Assembly: GCF_000165795.1 (NCBI RefSeq)
Contig: NZ_CM001022.1
Coordinates: forward strand, 1,955,812 to 2,019,811
Length of the DNA stretch: 64,000 nt
Direction: 5' to 3'
Source: Aminomonas paucivorans DSM 12260
GTDB taxonomy: Bacteria; Synergistota; Synergistia; Synergistales; Synergistaceae
The notes below the pieces were generated by a model. That model was not told where the DNA came from, ran no database searches, and was given only the letters and a program-made list of their open reading frames with translations. Positions 15,158 to 24,099 of this stretch are shown in pieces; the stretch's first letter is position 1, and each line of letters opens with the position of its first letter. Made by a program: the position numbers and the translations under genes.

Positions 15158-17106
15158 GGGATCGGGTGCGGCCTCACCTCCTCTTCTGGACCCCCTGTCT
15201 TCTGGGCCTGGCCCTGCTTTTTCTCCCCAGCTCCGCTCGGGGGGACGACCGCATCCTGGCCTTCGACAGCGTGGTGCGCGTCGCCGAAGACGGGACCCTG
15301 AAGGTCACGGAAAACCTGCGTCTGGTCGCGGAGGGGGACGGAGCCCGCAGGGGGCTCCTCCGCGTCTTCTCGAGCCCCTCCCGGGAGGCAGCCGCCCCGC
15401 CGTCGGAGATGGGGTTGGAGGTGCTGGAGGTGCTGCGGGATGGGGAGAAGGAGCCCTGGCGTGCGGAAAGCCGGGGGGGGACGGTCCGGCTCTTCCTGGG
15501 GGAACCGGGACGCCCGGCCCCCCCGGGGGTGCACACCTACCTGATCTCCTACCGCACGGCGGGACAGATCGCCTTCCGGCCGGACCGGGACGAGCTGCGC
15601 TGGAACGTCACGGGGTGCGGCTGGACCCTCCCCGTCGAACGGGCCACCTGCCGCGTCCTCCTGCCCGAGGATTCCGGGGAGGTCCCCCCGTTTCTGGATC
15701 TCTCGGCCACCACGGGGCTGGGAGAGGATCGGGAGGGAGATGTTTCCTACCGGGTGGACGCCGACGGCAGCGCCGCCTTCGAGTCCACCCGGACCCTCCA
15801 GCCCCGGGAGGACCTGAGGGTGACGGCCTCCTGGCCCAAGGGGACGGTGATCTCCTCGGAGGAGGCGGCGGAGCGTCTGGAGACCCGGAGAGGACACGGC
15901 TGGTTCCTCGGGGGGTGCGCCCTCTCCGTTCTGACACTTTTGTACTTCCTGGGGGTGTGGAGCCGGGTGGGCCGACCTCCCCGCCCGGAATCCCTGACGC
16001 CCCGCCTCGCCCCGCCGGTGGACTTCTCCCCGGCGGCCTGCCGCCTGTTCCGCCGCAGGGATTTCGACGGGAGGACCTTCGTCTGCGCCCTCCTGGACGG
16101 GGCGGTGAAGGGTGCCCTGCACCTCCGCCGGGAGGGGGAGGACTACGTCCTGGAGCTGCGGGACCAGGGATGGGAGAACCTCGCCCCGGAGGAGACGGGG
16201 CTGCTGCGGTCCCTTTTCCCCGGGACGGACAAGGTCTTCCGGGCCTGTCCTCCGGGGGGACCGGCCCTTCGGGACGCCCGGGATCGGGTGCGAGCGGCCC
16301 TGGAGAAGGGGCTGGAGGACCTCCTGGGGGACTCCAACCGGGGGTGGTGGCGGGGGGGCGTCCTCCTTTCCCTGCTGGCGGCGGGGGTCCTGACGGCGGG
16401 GCGCCCGGAGGCGCCCTGGGCCCCCCTCCTGGGGGCGGCCTTCCTGGCCTGGACCCTGGGGGTCCTGGGGCTGCTCCAGAAGGTCCGGTCCCGATGGAGC
16501 CTCTGGTGGAGGGCCTCGGAGGGGCGCACCCTCCGGCTCCTCCAGGCCCTGACCACCACCCTCCTGAGCCTGCCCTTCGTGGTCGGGGAGGTCCTGGGGG
16601 CAGGACTCCTGAGCCAGGAAGCAGGGGTGCCGGCGGCGGGAACGGTGGCCCTCCTGGGGGGGCTGGACGCGGTCTTCCGCAGGCTCCTGGCCACCCCCGG
16701 CGGGAGGGGGCTGCGCATCCTCCGCCAGATCGAGGCGTTCCGTCTGTACCTCGCCTGCGGGAAGGGTGGCCCGGGGGATCGGGACAAGCCGCCGACCCGC
16801 ACGCCGGAACTCTACGAGCGCTTCCTCCCCTACGCCCTGGCCCTGGACGCGGAGCGTCCCTGGGGGGAGTCCTTCGCCCCCCCTGCGCCCTCGCCGGAGG
16901 TGGCAAGGCGGATCGAAGCCCCCTTCTGGTACGAGGGGGAGGACTTCGACCCGACCCTCCCGGGGGCCTTCCTCCCCGCACTGGAGGGTCGCCTCCTGAC
17001 CCTCCTCCAGCCCCCCTCCCCCGAGGAGGAGGCAAGGACGCCCAGGGAGGAGACCGACACGGAGGGGGCGGCCCCGCACATTGACGACGCCCCCGGAAAT
17101 GGTTAG
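15154..17106 (+). CDS. DUF2207 (YciQ-like) membrane protein, paralogue 1
   Basis: 650 residues, start at 15154. A signal peptide (residues 1-26, ending SSARG) is followed by an extracytoplasmic beta-rich DUF2207 domain (DDRILAFDSVVRVAEDGTLKVTE; WNVTGCGWTLPVE). A membrane segment lies near residue 255, then a cytosolic region and two to three further hydrophobic segments around 400-530. The C-terminus is acidic and lacks the polyglycine tail of the paralogue at 17699. The function of DUF2207 is not established. The protein is about the length of its neighbour and clearly homologous along its length. The frame remains open upstream to 15004, but that extension is not signal-like. Confidence 0.85.
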   Translation: MRDRVRPHLLFWTPCLLGLALLFLPSSARGDDRILAFDSVVRVAEDGTLKVTENLRLVAEGDGARRGLLRVFSSPSREAAAPPSEMGLEVLEVLRDGEKEPWRAESRGGTVRLFLGEPGRPAPPGVHTYLISYRTAGQIAFRPDRDELRWNVTGCGWTLPVERATCRVLLPEDSGEVPPFLDLSATTGLGEDREGDVSYRVDADGSAAFESTRTLQPREDLRVTASWPKGTVISSEEAAERLETRRGHGWFLGGCALSVLTLLYFLGVWSRVGRPPRPESLTPRLAPPVDFSPAACRLFRRRDFDGRTFVCALLDGAVKGALHLRREGEDYVLELRDQGWENLAPEETGLLRSLFPGTDKVFRACPPGGPALRDARDRVRAALEKGLEDLLGDSNRGWWRGGVLLSLLAAGVLTAGRPEAPWAPLLGAAFLAWTLGVLGLLQKVRSRWSLWWRASEGRTLRLLQALTTTLLSLPFVVGEVLGAGLLSQEAGVPAAGTVALLGGLDAVFRRLLATPGGRGLRILRQIEAFRLYLACGKGGPGDRDKPPTRTPELYERFLPYALALDAERPWGESFAPPAPSPEVARRIEAPFWYEGEDFDPTLPGAFLPALEGRLLTLLQPPSPEEEARTPREETDTEGAAPHIDDAPGNG

Positions 17107-17109
17107 GCT
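17081..17109 (+). promoter_or_regulatory. Promoter of lemA
   Basis: TTGACG (17081-17086), 17-base spacer, TAGGCT (17104-17109), overlapping the end of the first DUF2207 gene. It duplicates the arrangement at 15004-15032. Confidence 0.65.
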
Positions 17110-17148
17110 GCGGTCGAATCCACCCACTCCACGAGGAGGCCCGAACCC

Positions 17149-17694
17149 ATGAAATGGATCGTGCTCGGCATCGTCGCCGCCGTCGCCCTGTGGTTCCTTG
17201 GCATCTACAACCGCTTCGTCCGGCTGCGCAACCTGGCCCAGGAGGCCTGGAGCGGCGTGGACGTGCAGCTCAAGCGGCGCTGGGACCTGGTGCCCAACCT
17301 GATGGAGTCCGTCAAGGGCTACGCGGCCCACGAGAAGCAGATCTTCGAGGACGTGGCGAAGCTGCGGAGCGAATCCCTCTCCGCCACCACCCCTTCGGCC
17401 AAGGCGGCGGTGGAGAACGCCTTCACCCAGTCCCTGCGCAGCGTCTTCGCGGTGGCGGAAGCCTACCCGGAGCTGCGGGCCACGGAGAACTTCCAGGACC
17501 TCCAGCGCAACCTGGCGGAGCTGGAGGAGCAGATCCAGATGGCCCGGCGCTACTACAACGGCTCCGTGCGGGATTACAACATCCTGGTAGACTCCTTCCC
17601 CAGCCTGCTGGTGGCCCGGGCGTTCTCCTACGGCAAGATGGACTTCTTCGACCTGGACGAGGCGGAGCGGGCCGTCCCGAAGGTGGCGTTCTGA
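17149..17694 (+). CDS. lemA: LemA-family protein
   Basis: 181 residues with one N-terminal membrane segment (residues 3-20) and an all-helical domain carrying the family signature [22 protein letters not shown] and [19 protein letters not shown]. The C-terminal [18 protein letters not shown] is also typical. The role of LemA is not known in detail; in many genomes it is paired with DUF2207 or TPM-domain proteins in the cell envelope. Here it lies between two DUF2207 paralogues, 4 bases before the second. The start follows GAGGAGG, and the gene has its own promoter. Confidence 0.93.
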   Translation: MKWIVLGIVAAVALWFLGIYNRFVRLRNLAQEAWSGVDVQLKRRWDLVPNLMESVKGYAAHEKQIFEDVAKLRSESLSATTPSAKAAVENAFTQSLRSVFAVAEAYPELRATENFQDLQRNLAELEEQIQMARRYYNGSVRDYNILVDSFPSLLVARAFSYGKMDFFDLDEAERAVPKVAF

Positions 17695-17698
17695 CCCC

Positions 17699-19663
17699 AT
17701 GAACCGCACCCCAAGCCGCGCCTCCTTCGGGGGGCGCGTTTCCTTTGCGGCCCTGGTCCTGACCTTGACCCTGCTCCTTTCGGCCCTCCCCGGGGGGGCG
17801 GAGGAGCGGATCCTGGGCTACGAAAGCGTGGTGCGCGTCGCCCCCGACGCCTCCCTGGAGGTGACGGAGACCCTGAAGGTCCGGGCGGAGGGGGATCAGA
17901 TCCGCCGGGGCATCTACCGGGACTTCCCCACCCGCTACCGGAACGCCCAGGGGAAGAGGGTCCGGGTGCCCTTCGACGTGCTCCGGGTCCTCCTGGACGG
18001 GCACCCCGAGGACTGGCACACCGAGGACCGGGACAACGGGGTGCGCCTCTACGCGGGAAGCCGGGACCGGACGGTGGTCCCGGGGGTGCACACCTACACC
18101 CTCGTCTACCGCACCGCCCGGCAGGTGGGACACTTCGAGGGCCACGACGAGCTGTACTGGAACGTCACGGGCAACGGCTGGGTCTTCCCCATCGACCGGG
18201 CCACCTGTCGCATCCTCCTCCCCCGGAAGGAGGGGGGGACGGCACCCTTCCTCCGCCAGGCCGCCTTCACGGGCGCCCAGGGGGAACGGGGCTCCGGTGC
18301 GATCTGGCGGATCGGCGGGGACGGCTCCGCCTTCTTCGAGACCACCCGGCCCCTGGGGCCCCACGAGGGGCTCACGGTGGTGGCCTCGTGGCCCGCAGGG
18401 GTGGTGGCCCCCACGGAGGAGACCCGGGCGGGGGCGGAGGAGGGACGAGGGCTGATCCTGGCGGGCTGGGCCCTGGGAGGGCTCACCTTGCTGGCCTTCG
18501 TCCTGGCCTGGGTGAAGGTGGGGCGGGACCCCAAGAAGGGCACCCTGGTCCCCCGCTTCGCCCCCCCCGAGGGTTTCTCCCCCGCCGCCTGCCGAACCCT
18601 CTGGCGCATGGGAGGGTTCGACTCCCGCACCTTCGCCTGCGCCCTCATCCACGGGGCGGTGAAGGGAGCCCTGACCCTGGTCCAGGAGGAGGACTCCTTC
18701 CGCCTGGAGCTGCGAAACCGCAACCTCCCGGGGCTGGCCCCGGAGGAGGCCCTCCTGGTGCGGTCCTTCTTCCCCGGGGACCGGGGAGCCTTCACCTTCG
18801 GGGACGAGGAGGACGAGACGGTCCGGGCAGCCCAAGACGGGGTCCGCCGGATCCTCAAGAGAGGCACAGAGGGGACCTTCTTCTCCTCCCATCGGGGCTG
18901 GTGGGCCCTGGGGGCGTCCCTCTCCCTGCTGGCCGCCGGAACCCTCCTGATGGGGGAAGGGGGAGGCGATCCGGGCCCCCTCGCCCTGGGCGTGGGGGCG
19001 CTGGCCCTCCTGGGGGTGACGGGGGTGCTGATCCGCAACGTTCCCGCCGCCTGGAGACGCTTTCGGGAAAGCCGGGGCCTCCGCAGGGGGCTCTCCCGCC
19101 TCCTGGGGCTGGTGGGGGCGGTCCTCGCCGTCCCGGCGTTCCTGGCGGCGGACCTGGTGCTCCTGGCCCTCCTGGCGGAGGAGGGCTCCCCCGCCGCCGC
19201 CCTGATGACGACGGTCCTGGGAGCCGCCGACGCCCTGTTCTTCTGGCTCCTCAAGGCCCCCAGCGTCGCGGGGAGGAAGGCCCTGGACGAGCTGGAGGGC
19301 TTCCGCATGTACCTCTCCGTGGCGGAGAAGGACCGCATGAACCTGCTCAACCCGCCGGAGCGCACCCCGGAGCTTTTCGAGCGCTTCCTCCCCTATGCCC
19401 TGGCCCTGGACGTGGAGCAGCACTGGTCGGAGCAGTTCGCCGACGTGCTGGCCCGGGCCGCCCGGGAGCCCGGAGGGTACACCCCCCTCTGGTACGCCGG
19501 GGGGAGCTTCGACCCGACCCGGCCGGACCGGTTCGCCTCCTCCCTGGGGGACAGCCTCTCCTCCCACATCGCCTCCGCCGCCACGCCCCCGGGAAGCGAG
19601 TCGGGCTTCAGCGGCGGCTCCTCCGGGGGCGGGGGAGGAGGCGGGGGAGGCGGCGGCTGGTAG
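17699..19663 (+). CDS. DUF2207 (YciQ-like) membrane protein, paralogue 2
   Basis: 654 residues. The signal peptide ends near SALPGGAEE (residue about 37). The DUF2207 domain follows ([44 protein letters not shown]). Membrane segments lie near residues 255, 405-440 and 460-500. The C-terminal tail ends in a serine/glycine run closing with tryptophan, a hallmark of the family. It starts 4 bases after lemA and is surely co-transcribed with it. Compared with paralogue 1, the extracellular domain is better conserved to the family norm. Function is unknown; an envelope-associated complex with LemA is an inference from genomic pairing. Confidence 0.87.
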   Translation: MNRTPSRASFGGRVSFAALVLTLTLLLSALPGGAEERILGYESVVRVAPDASLEVTETLKVRAEGDQIRRGIYRDFPTRYRNAQGKRVRVPFDVLRVLLDGHPEDWHTEDRDNGVRLYAGSRDRTVVPGVHTYTLVYRTARQVGHFEGHDELYWNVTGNGWVFPIDRATCRILLPRKEGGTAPFLRQAAFTGAQGERGSGAIWRIGGDGSAFFETTRPLGPHEGLTVVASWPAGVVAPTEETRAGAEEGRGLILAGWALGGLTLLAFVLAWVKVGRDPKKGTLVPRFAPPEGFSPAACRTLWRMGGFDSRTFACALIHGAVKGALTLVQEEDSFRLELRNRNLPGLAPEEALLVRSFFPGDRGAFTFGDEEDETVRAAQDGVRRILKRGTEGTFFSSHRGWWALGASLSLLAAGTLLMGEGGGDPGPLALGVGALALLGVTGVLIRNVPAAWRRFRESRGLRRGLSRLLGLVGAVLAVPAFLAADLVLLALLAEEGSPAAALMTTVLGAADALFFWLLKAPSVAGRKALDELEGFRMYLSVAEKDRMNLLNPPERTPELFERFLPYALALDVEQHWSEQFADVLARAAREPGGYTPLWYAGGSFDPTRPDRFASSLGDSLSSHIASAATPPGSESGFSGGSSGGGGGGGGGGGW

Positions 19664-19724
19664 GGATCAAGCCCCCGAGGCCGCGCCGAGGGAGCGGGGC
19701 TCTCCTCGATGCGGCCGGGAACGG

Positions 19725-21104
19725 TCAGTCCCCCTCGTAGAACGCCCGGTAGGCCTCCCGGGAGGCCAGCACGTCCGCCGTGCTCACCAGCTCGTAGGGG
19801 GCGTGCATGGACAGAAGCGCGGGCCCCAGGTCCAGCACGTCCATGCCTGAGCGGCTCAGGTACTTGGCCACGGTGCCGCCGCCCCCCTTGTCCACCCGCC
19901 CCAGGCTCCCGGTCTGCCAGGGCACGTTCTCCCCCTCCAGTGCCCGGCGAACCCGGGCGACGAACTCCCCCCGGGCCTCGCTGGCGTCGTACTTTCCCCT
20001 CTGCCCGGTGACCTTCATCATCGCCGGGCCGTCCCCGGGCCGGGGGGTCTGCCGGGGATCGAAGGACTCCTTGTACAGGGGGTTGCCCCCCTCGGTGACG
20101 TCGGCGCTCAGGGCCTCCGAGGCGGCGAGGCACCGCCGCAGGTCCAGGACGGAACCGCACCCCTCCCGGCCGAGCAGCTCCCCCAGGAACAGCTCCAGCA
20201 GGGCCCCCTGGGCGCCTCCCACCCCCTCGCTGCCGATCTCCTCCCGGTCCAGGGCCAGGAAGACCGCCCCCCGGGGCAGGTCCCGAGCCTCCAGGAACGC
20301 CTCGAAACCGCAGAAGACGCAGACCCGGTCGTCCAGGCCGTAGGCCCCCACCAGGGCCCCGTCGACCCCCACCCTTCGGGCGGGCCCCGCGGGAACCAGG
20401 GCCAGGTCCGAGGAGGTGAGGTCTTCTTCCCCGAAGCCGTAGCGCTCCTCCAGCAGGGCCAGCACCGCCGCCTTCACCGGGTCCTTCTCCTCACCCGTCC
20501 GGGGACGATGCCCCAGAAGGGCGTCCAGGTTCTCCCCCGTCACGGTCTCGCTGGCCTTGCGGTTCTCCTGCTCCCGGTCCAGGTGGGGGGCCAGGTCGGG
20601 CACCAGAAGCACCGGATCTGACGGGTCCTCCCCCAGGGCCAGTCGCACCGTCGTGCCGTCGGTGCGGTGCACCTCCCCGTGGAGCGCCAGGGGCAGGTTC
20701 ACCCACTGGTACTTCTTGAGCCCCCCGTAGTAGTGCCCGTCCCCCATCAGGAGCCCCCCGTCCTCGTAGAGGGGACGGGGCTTCAGGTCGATGCGCGGGG
20801 AGTCGGCGTGGGCCGCCACCAGGCGAACCCCCGCGCCCAGGGGCTTCCTCCCCGATCGGTAGGCCGCCAGGGCCCGATCCTTCCAGTTCAGGAAGACCCC
20901 CTTGGGGCCCGGGGCCTCCAGGGGGCCGAAGCCCTCCTCCCGAAGCCGCCCTTCCAGGTGCCGCACCGTCTCCCGCTCCGTCTTGCACCGGGTGACGAAG
21001 TCCATCAGCCCCTCCACCGCCGCCTCCCTGCGGGGATCGTCCCCGTAGCGCTCCCAGGCCTTGCTCCCCGGGGCGGGGGCGGCCTTCCGACCCTTCTCCT
21101 CCAT
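19725..21104 (-). CDS. M18-family aminopeptidase
   Basis: 459-residue cytosolic zinc aminopeptidase. Metal-binding and catalytic regions are visible at VAAHADSPRIDLKPRPLYEDGG written in parts: AAHADSPRID (about residue 96), GLDDRVCVFCGFEAFL, LDREEIGSEGVGGAQG, and the final LLSMHAPYELVSTAD with its histidine. M18 enzymes release N-terminal residues from peptides and usually form dodecamers. The start at 21104 is chosen over longer frames because of GGGAGG about 10 bases upstream. The gene stands alone on the minus strand, tail-to-tail with the DUF2207 block. It is one of three peptidase genes in the window, in keeping with peptide fermentation. Confidence 0.92.
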   Translation of the reverse strand: MEEKGRKAAPAPGSKAWERYGDDPRREAAVEGLMDFVTRCKTERETVRHLEGRLREEGFGPLEAPGPKGVFLNWKDRALAAYRSGRKPLGAGVRLVAAHADSPRIDLKPRPLYEDGGLLMGDGHYYGGLKKYQWVNLPLALHGEVHRTDGTTVRLALGEDPSDPVLLVPDLAPHLDREQENRKASETVTGENLDALLGHRPRTGEEKDPVKAAVLALLEERYGFGEEDLTSSDLALVPAGPARRVGVDGALVGAYGLDDRVCVFCGFEAFLEARDLPRGAVFLALDREEIGSEGVGGAQGALLELFLGELLGREGCGSVLDLRRCLAASEALSADVTEGGNPLYKESFDPRQTPRPGDGPAMMKVTGQRGKYDASEARGEFVARVRRALEGENVPWQTGSLGRVDKGGGGTVAKYLSRSGMDVLDLGPALLSMHAPYELVSTADVLASREAYRAFYEGD

Positions 21105-21213
21105 GACATCGCGACCTCCCTTCGTCCGTTCCGCACCAGGGTACCACGACTCCCTCCGGGAACGGGGCAACGTGGTAGGATGGGAACACCACGCCCCTCA
21201 GGAGGGATGAGGC

Positions 21214-22092
21214 ATGATCTGCGAACAGTGCGGCTTCACCAACGCTCCCGACGCCCGGTTCTGCATCCTCTGCGGCGGCGCCCTCGTCCCGCCCGAAGCC
21301 TCCGCCCTCCAGGACCCGGACCCCAAGCTCTGCCCGGGCTGCGGAACCCCCAACGAGGGACTGGCCCGCTTCTGCTCCCGATGCGGGGCCTCCATGGAGG
21401 GGGCACCCAGACGCTCCGAGGCGCCGGAGGCCGCAGCCCCCCTCCCCCACGACCCGGAGGAGGTCCCCCCTGCCCCTCTGACCGAAACGCCTTCCGTCTC
21501 TTCCCTCCCGGAGGATCCGTCCCCCCAGGAGGTTTCTTCCCCCGAGGGGGCACCCGCCCCGGAGCCGGAGGAGCCCTCGGACCAGGAAGAGGATGCCCTT
21601 TCCCCCCCCGAGGGGGAGGAGCCCGATCTGCCAAGCTCTCCCGAAGACGAGCCCCTTGCCGACGATCTCCCCGAACCCTCTTCGGGCCCCGAGGGCGAGA
21701 CCGCCCTTCTCCCCCCCGAGGCCGCGCCGCCCGAGCCGACAGGCCCCGAACCGGAGGCCCCGGCGAGGGAAGACGAGGCGTCCCTCCTGGACGAGGCCCT
21801 CTTCCCCCGGGAAGAACCGCAGGTCCCCGAATCCCCCGAGGAGGGCCCCAGGGAGGAAGCGCCGGAACGCCGGGACGACCCCGCCCCGGAACCGGAGGCT
21901 ACGCCCGAGGCCGCGGCCTCTCCCTCCCCCGAAGAGGAGATAGGCATGGGGCGTCGCCTTCCCCGCCTCTCCCTGCCCCGCCTCTCTGCGGGAAAAATCC
22001 TCCACGCCCTGGCTCGGTTCCTGGTCCTGGCGCTGCTGCTGGCGGTGGGATTGGGCATCGGAGTGCTCTGGTCCTTTTTTCAGGGCGGTTGA
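21214..22092 (+). CDS. Double zinc-ribbon protein with acidic linker and C-terminal membrane anchor
   Basis: 292 residues. Two CxxC-CxxC zinc ribbons occupy residues 1-67 (CEQCGFTNAPDARFCILCG and CPGCGTPNEGLARFCSRCG). A long low-complexity linker extremely rich in Pro and Glu follows (about residues 70-245). The C-terminus has a basic stretch and one membrane helix (FLVLALLLAVGLGIGVLW). The arrangement suggests a tail-anchored protein with a cytosolic ribbon head, but no function can be assigned. The ribosome binding site is AGGAGG, 7 bases before the ATG. The stop codon overlaps the -35 of the next promoter. Confidence 0.75.
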   Translation: MICEQCGFTNAPDARFCILCGGALVPPEASALQDPDPKLCPGCGTPNEGLARFCSRCGASMEGAPRRSEAPEAAAPLPHDPEEVPPAPLTETPSVSSLPEDPSPQEVSSPEGAPAPEPEEPSDQEEDALSPPEGEEPDLPSSPEDEPLADDLPEPSSGPEGETALLPPEAAPPEPTGPEPEAPAREDEASLLDEALFPREEPQVPESPEEGPREEAPERRDDPAPEPEATPEAAASPSPEEEIGMGRRLPRLSLPRLSAGKILHALARFLVLALLLAVGLGIGVLWSFFQGG

Positions 22093-22116
22093 CAGACGGG
22101 GAAAAATCGTCATAAT
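22089..22116 (+). promoter_or_regulatory. Near-consensus promoter upstream of the helicase leader
   Basis: Perfect -35 TTGACA (22089-22094), 16-base spacer, CATAAT (22111-22116). One of the strongest promoters in the window. Transcription would start near 22123, about 225 bases before the helicase start codon. Confidence 0.8.
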
Positions 22117-22144
22117 GGTTCGGTAGCTTCGATGGGCGGTTCGA

Positions 22145-22179
22145 GGGAGCGTGCCTGAGGAAGGACGCTCCCCTTTTTT
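22145..22179 (+). terminator. Intrinsic terminator or attenuator in the helicase leader
   Basis: GGGAGCGT (22145-22152) pairs with ACGCTCCC (22165-22172), followed by C and six T. It lies only about 25 bases after the predicted transcription start, so it either ends the zinc-ribbon transcript or attenuates the helicase transcript. A second perfect hairpin (GCGCCATCC/GGATGGCGC, 22193-22213) follows. The rest of the leader to 22348 holds no gene. Confidence 0.75.
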
Positions 22180-22348
22180 GTGCCGCCTCGAGGCGCCATC
22201 CACCGGATGGCGCGCAGGGATTCCGTATCGCCCGCTCAAGAGAGCCCGTCCCGAAGGACGAGCCCGCCCCGCCCGGGGCGCTGAAGGAGGGACGCTGCGG
22301 ACGACGGAAACCGTGCCGCAGACACCCACACCTTCAGGAGGTACATCC

Positions 22349-24034
22349 ATGACCACCCCGCGATTCGATGAGTTTTCCCTTCGGCCCGAGCTGCTCCGCG
22401 CCTTGGAGCGCAAGGGCTTCGAGAATCCCATGCCCGTGCAGGTCCGCATCCTTGAGGACGACACCCTGCTGGACGGGGACCTGATCGTCCAGGCCCGCAC
22501 CGGCTCCGGCAAGACCCTTGCCTTCGCCCTGCCCCTGCTCCAGAGGATGGAACGGGGCGAACGGACCCCCCAGGTCCTGGTGCTCTCCCCCACCCGAGAG
22601 CTGGCCCAGCAGACCGCCCGGGAGTTCCAGTGGGTGGGCGGCGAGATGGGCATCCGCCCCGCCAGCCTGGTGGGAGGCATGGACATGGACCGGCAGATCC
22701 GTTCCCTCCGGGACGGGGCCGCCGTAGTGGTGGGCACCCCGGGACGGGTGCTGGACCACCTGCGCCGGGGCACCCTCCGGCCCGAGGGCATCCAAAGCCT
22801 CATCCTGGACGAGGGGGACCACATGCTGGACCTGGGCTTCCGGGACGAACTGGAGTCCATCATGAGCGCCCTGGGGACGGTGGAGCGCACCTGGCTCTTC
22901 TCCGCCACCATGCCCGAGGACGTGGTGACTCTGGCCCGGAAGTACCTCAACGCCCCCCGGAAGATCTCCCTGGTCACCGACGCGGCCCGACACGAGGACA
23001 TCGCCCAGCGGGCCTACGTGATCCCTTCCCGCCGCCGCTTCGAGGGACTGGCCAACGTGCTCCTCTGCGAGCACCCCAAGCGGGCCCTGCTGTTCTGCGC
23101 CACCCGCATGGAGACCCAGGAACTGGCGGAGCGTCTGGGGGACGAGGGCTTCCGCGCCATGGCCCTCCACGGGGACATGACCCAGAGGGAGCGGAACAAC
23201 GCCCTGGAGTCCTTCCGCCGCGGTCGGGTGGACCTGCTGGTGGCCACGGACGTGGCCGCCCGGGGCCTGGACATCGACGGCCTCTCCCATGTGATCCAGT
23301 ACGGCCTGCCCGGCTGCCTGGAGACCTTCATCCACCGCAGCGGCCGCACCGGCCGGGCGGGGCACGAGGGGCGCAACGTGATCCTCCTCACCGCCCGGGA
23401 GGCCCGGCAGTTCAAGAGCCTGGTGTCCCACACCGCTCTGGACATCGAGTGGCTCCCCGCCCCGGACGCCTCGGAGGTGGAAGGCATTTCCCGGGCGGAG
23501 TTCGAGAAGACCCTCCTGGAAAGCCCCGAAGACGAGGAAGCCTACCGGGAATGGGCCCAGCAGCTCCTCCAGAGGGAGGACACGGAGGAACTCCTCGCGG
23601 GGCTCTTGGCTCGGGCCTTCGGCAGCCAGGCCCGGGGCTACGCCATCCGGGAGGACGTGGAGGCGGAGATGGCCCGGGAGCAGAACCGGCGCTACGACCC
23701 TCGCCCCACCGGACGGGGTTCCGACCGTCCCCTGCGCAAGCTCCTGGACGGAGCGGTGACCATGAAGTTCGCCCAGGGCCGCCAGGACGGCTGGGAGGTG
23801 GGAGCTCTTCTGGGCGCCCTCTGCCGGGGTCTGGGGGTTCGCCGGGAGGACGTGGGGAACATCCGGCTCCGGGACCACTGCGCCTTCGTGGAGCTGTCCC
23901 CCCACGCCGCCGCCCAGCTGGAGGGCCGCCGGGAGCGTCTGGCCCGGGAGGGACTGAACGGCGCCCAGGAAGCGGACGCCCTGCCCCCGCGTCCCCGCCG
24001 GGACGGCGCCCGGCCCGCCCGGACTCGCCGCTAG
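22349..24034 (+). CDS. DEAD-box-type ATP-dependent RNA helicase with DbpA-like C-terminal domain
   Basis: 561 residues. The Q-motif region (NPMPVQVRIL), motif I ARTGSGKT (49-56), PTRELAQQT, GTPGRVLDHL, motif II at 154-157, SAT (185-187), VATDVAARGLDID and motif VI HRSGRTGRAG (from 329) are all in order. Motif II reads DEGD instead of DEAD. The C-terminal domain (about 470-535, MKFAQGRQDGWEVGALLGAL and RLRDHCAFVEL) resembles the RNA-binding domain of DbpA/CsdA-type helicases, ending in a basic tail. Likely role: RNA remodelling, ribosome assembly or cold adaptation. The start is preceded by AGGAGG. The long structured leader suggests control at the RNA level. Confidence 0.93.
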   Translation: MTTPRFDEFSLRPELLRALERKGFENPMPVQVRILEDDTLLDGDLIVQARTGSGKTLAFALPLLQRMERGERTPQVLVLSPTRELAQQTAREFQWVGGEMGIRPASLVGGMDMDRQIRSLRDGAAVVVGTPGRVLDHLRRGTLRPEGIQSLILDEGDHMLDLGFRDELESIMSALGTVERTWLFSATMPEDVVTLARKYLNAPRKISLVTDAARHEDIAQRAYVIPSRRRFEGLANVLLCEHPKRALLFCATRMETQELAERLGDEGFRAMALHGDMTQRERNNALESFRRGRVDLLVATDVAARGLDIDGLSHVIQYGLPGCLETFIHRSGRTGRAGHEGRNVILLTAREARQFKSLVSHTALDIEWLPAPDASEVEGISRAEFEKTLLESPEDEEAYREWAQQLLQREDTEELLAGLLARAFGSQARGYAIREDVEAEMAREQNRRYDPRPTGRGSDRPLRKLLDGAVTMKFAQGRQDGWEVGALLGALCRGLGVRREDVGNIRLRDHCAFVELSPHAAAQLEGRRERLAREGLNGAQEADALPPRPRRDGARPARTRR

Positions 24035-24064
24035 AACCGTCCCCATCCGGAAACGTGCTATGCT

Positions 24065-24098
24065 CCTCCCCGAGGCATCCGCCTCGGGGAGGTTTTTT
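24065..24098 (+). terminator. Strong terminator of the helicase gene
   Basis: A perfect 12-bp stem CCTCCCCGAGGC/GCCTCGGGGAGG (24065-24076 with 24081-24092) is followed by six T. The right arm contains the ribosome binding site (GGGGAGG) of the next gene, which starts at 24100. Confidence 0.92.
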
Positions 24099-24099
24099 C

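Noticed and set aside
19600-19663. Polyglycine end of the second DUF2207 protein as a frameshift artefact
   Set aside because: A serine/glycine-rich tail ending in tryptophan is a common feature of the DUF2207 family.
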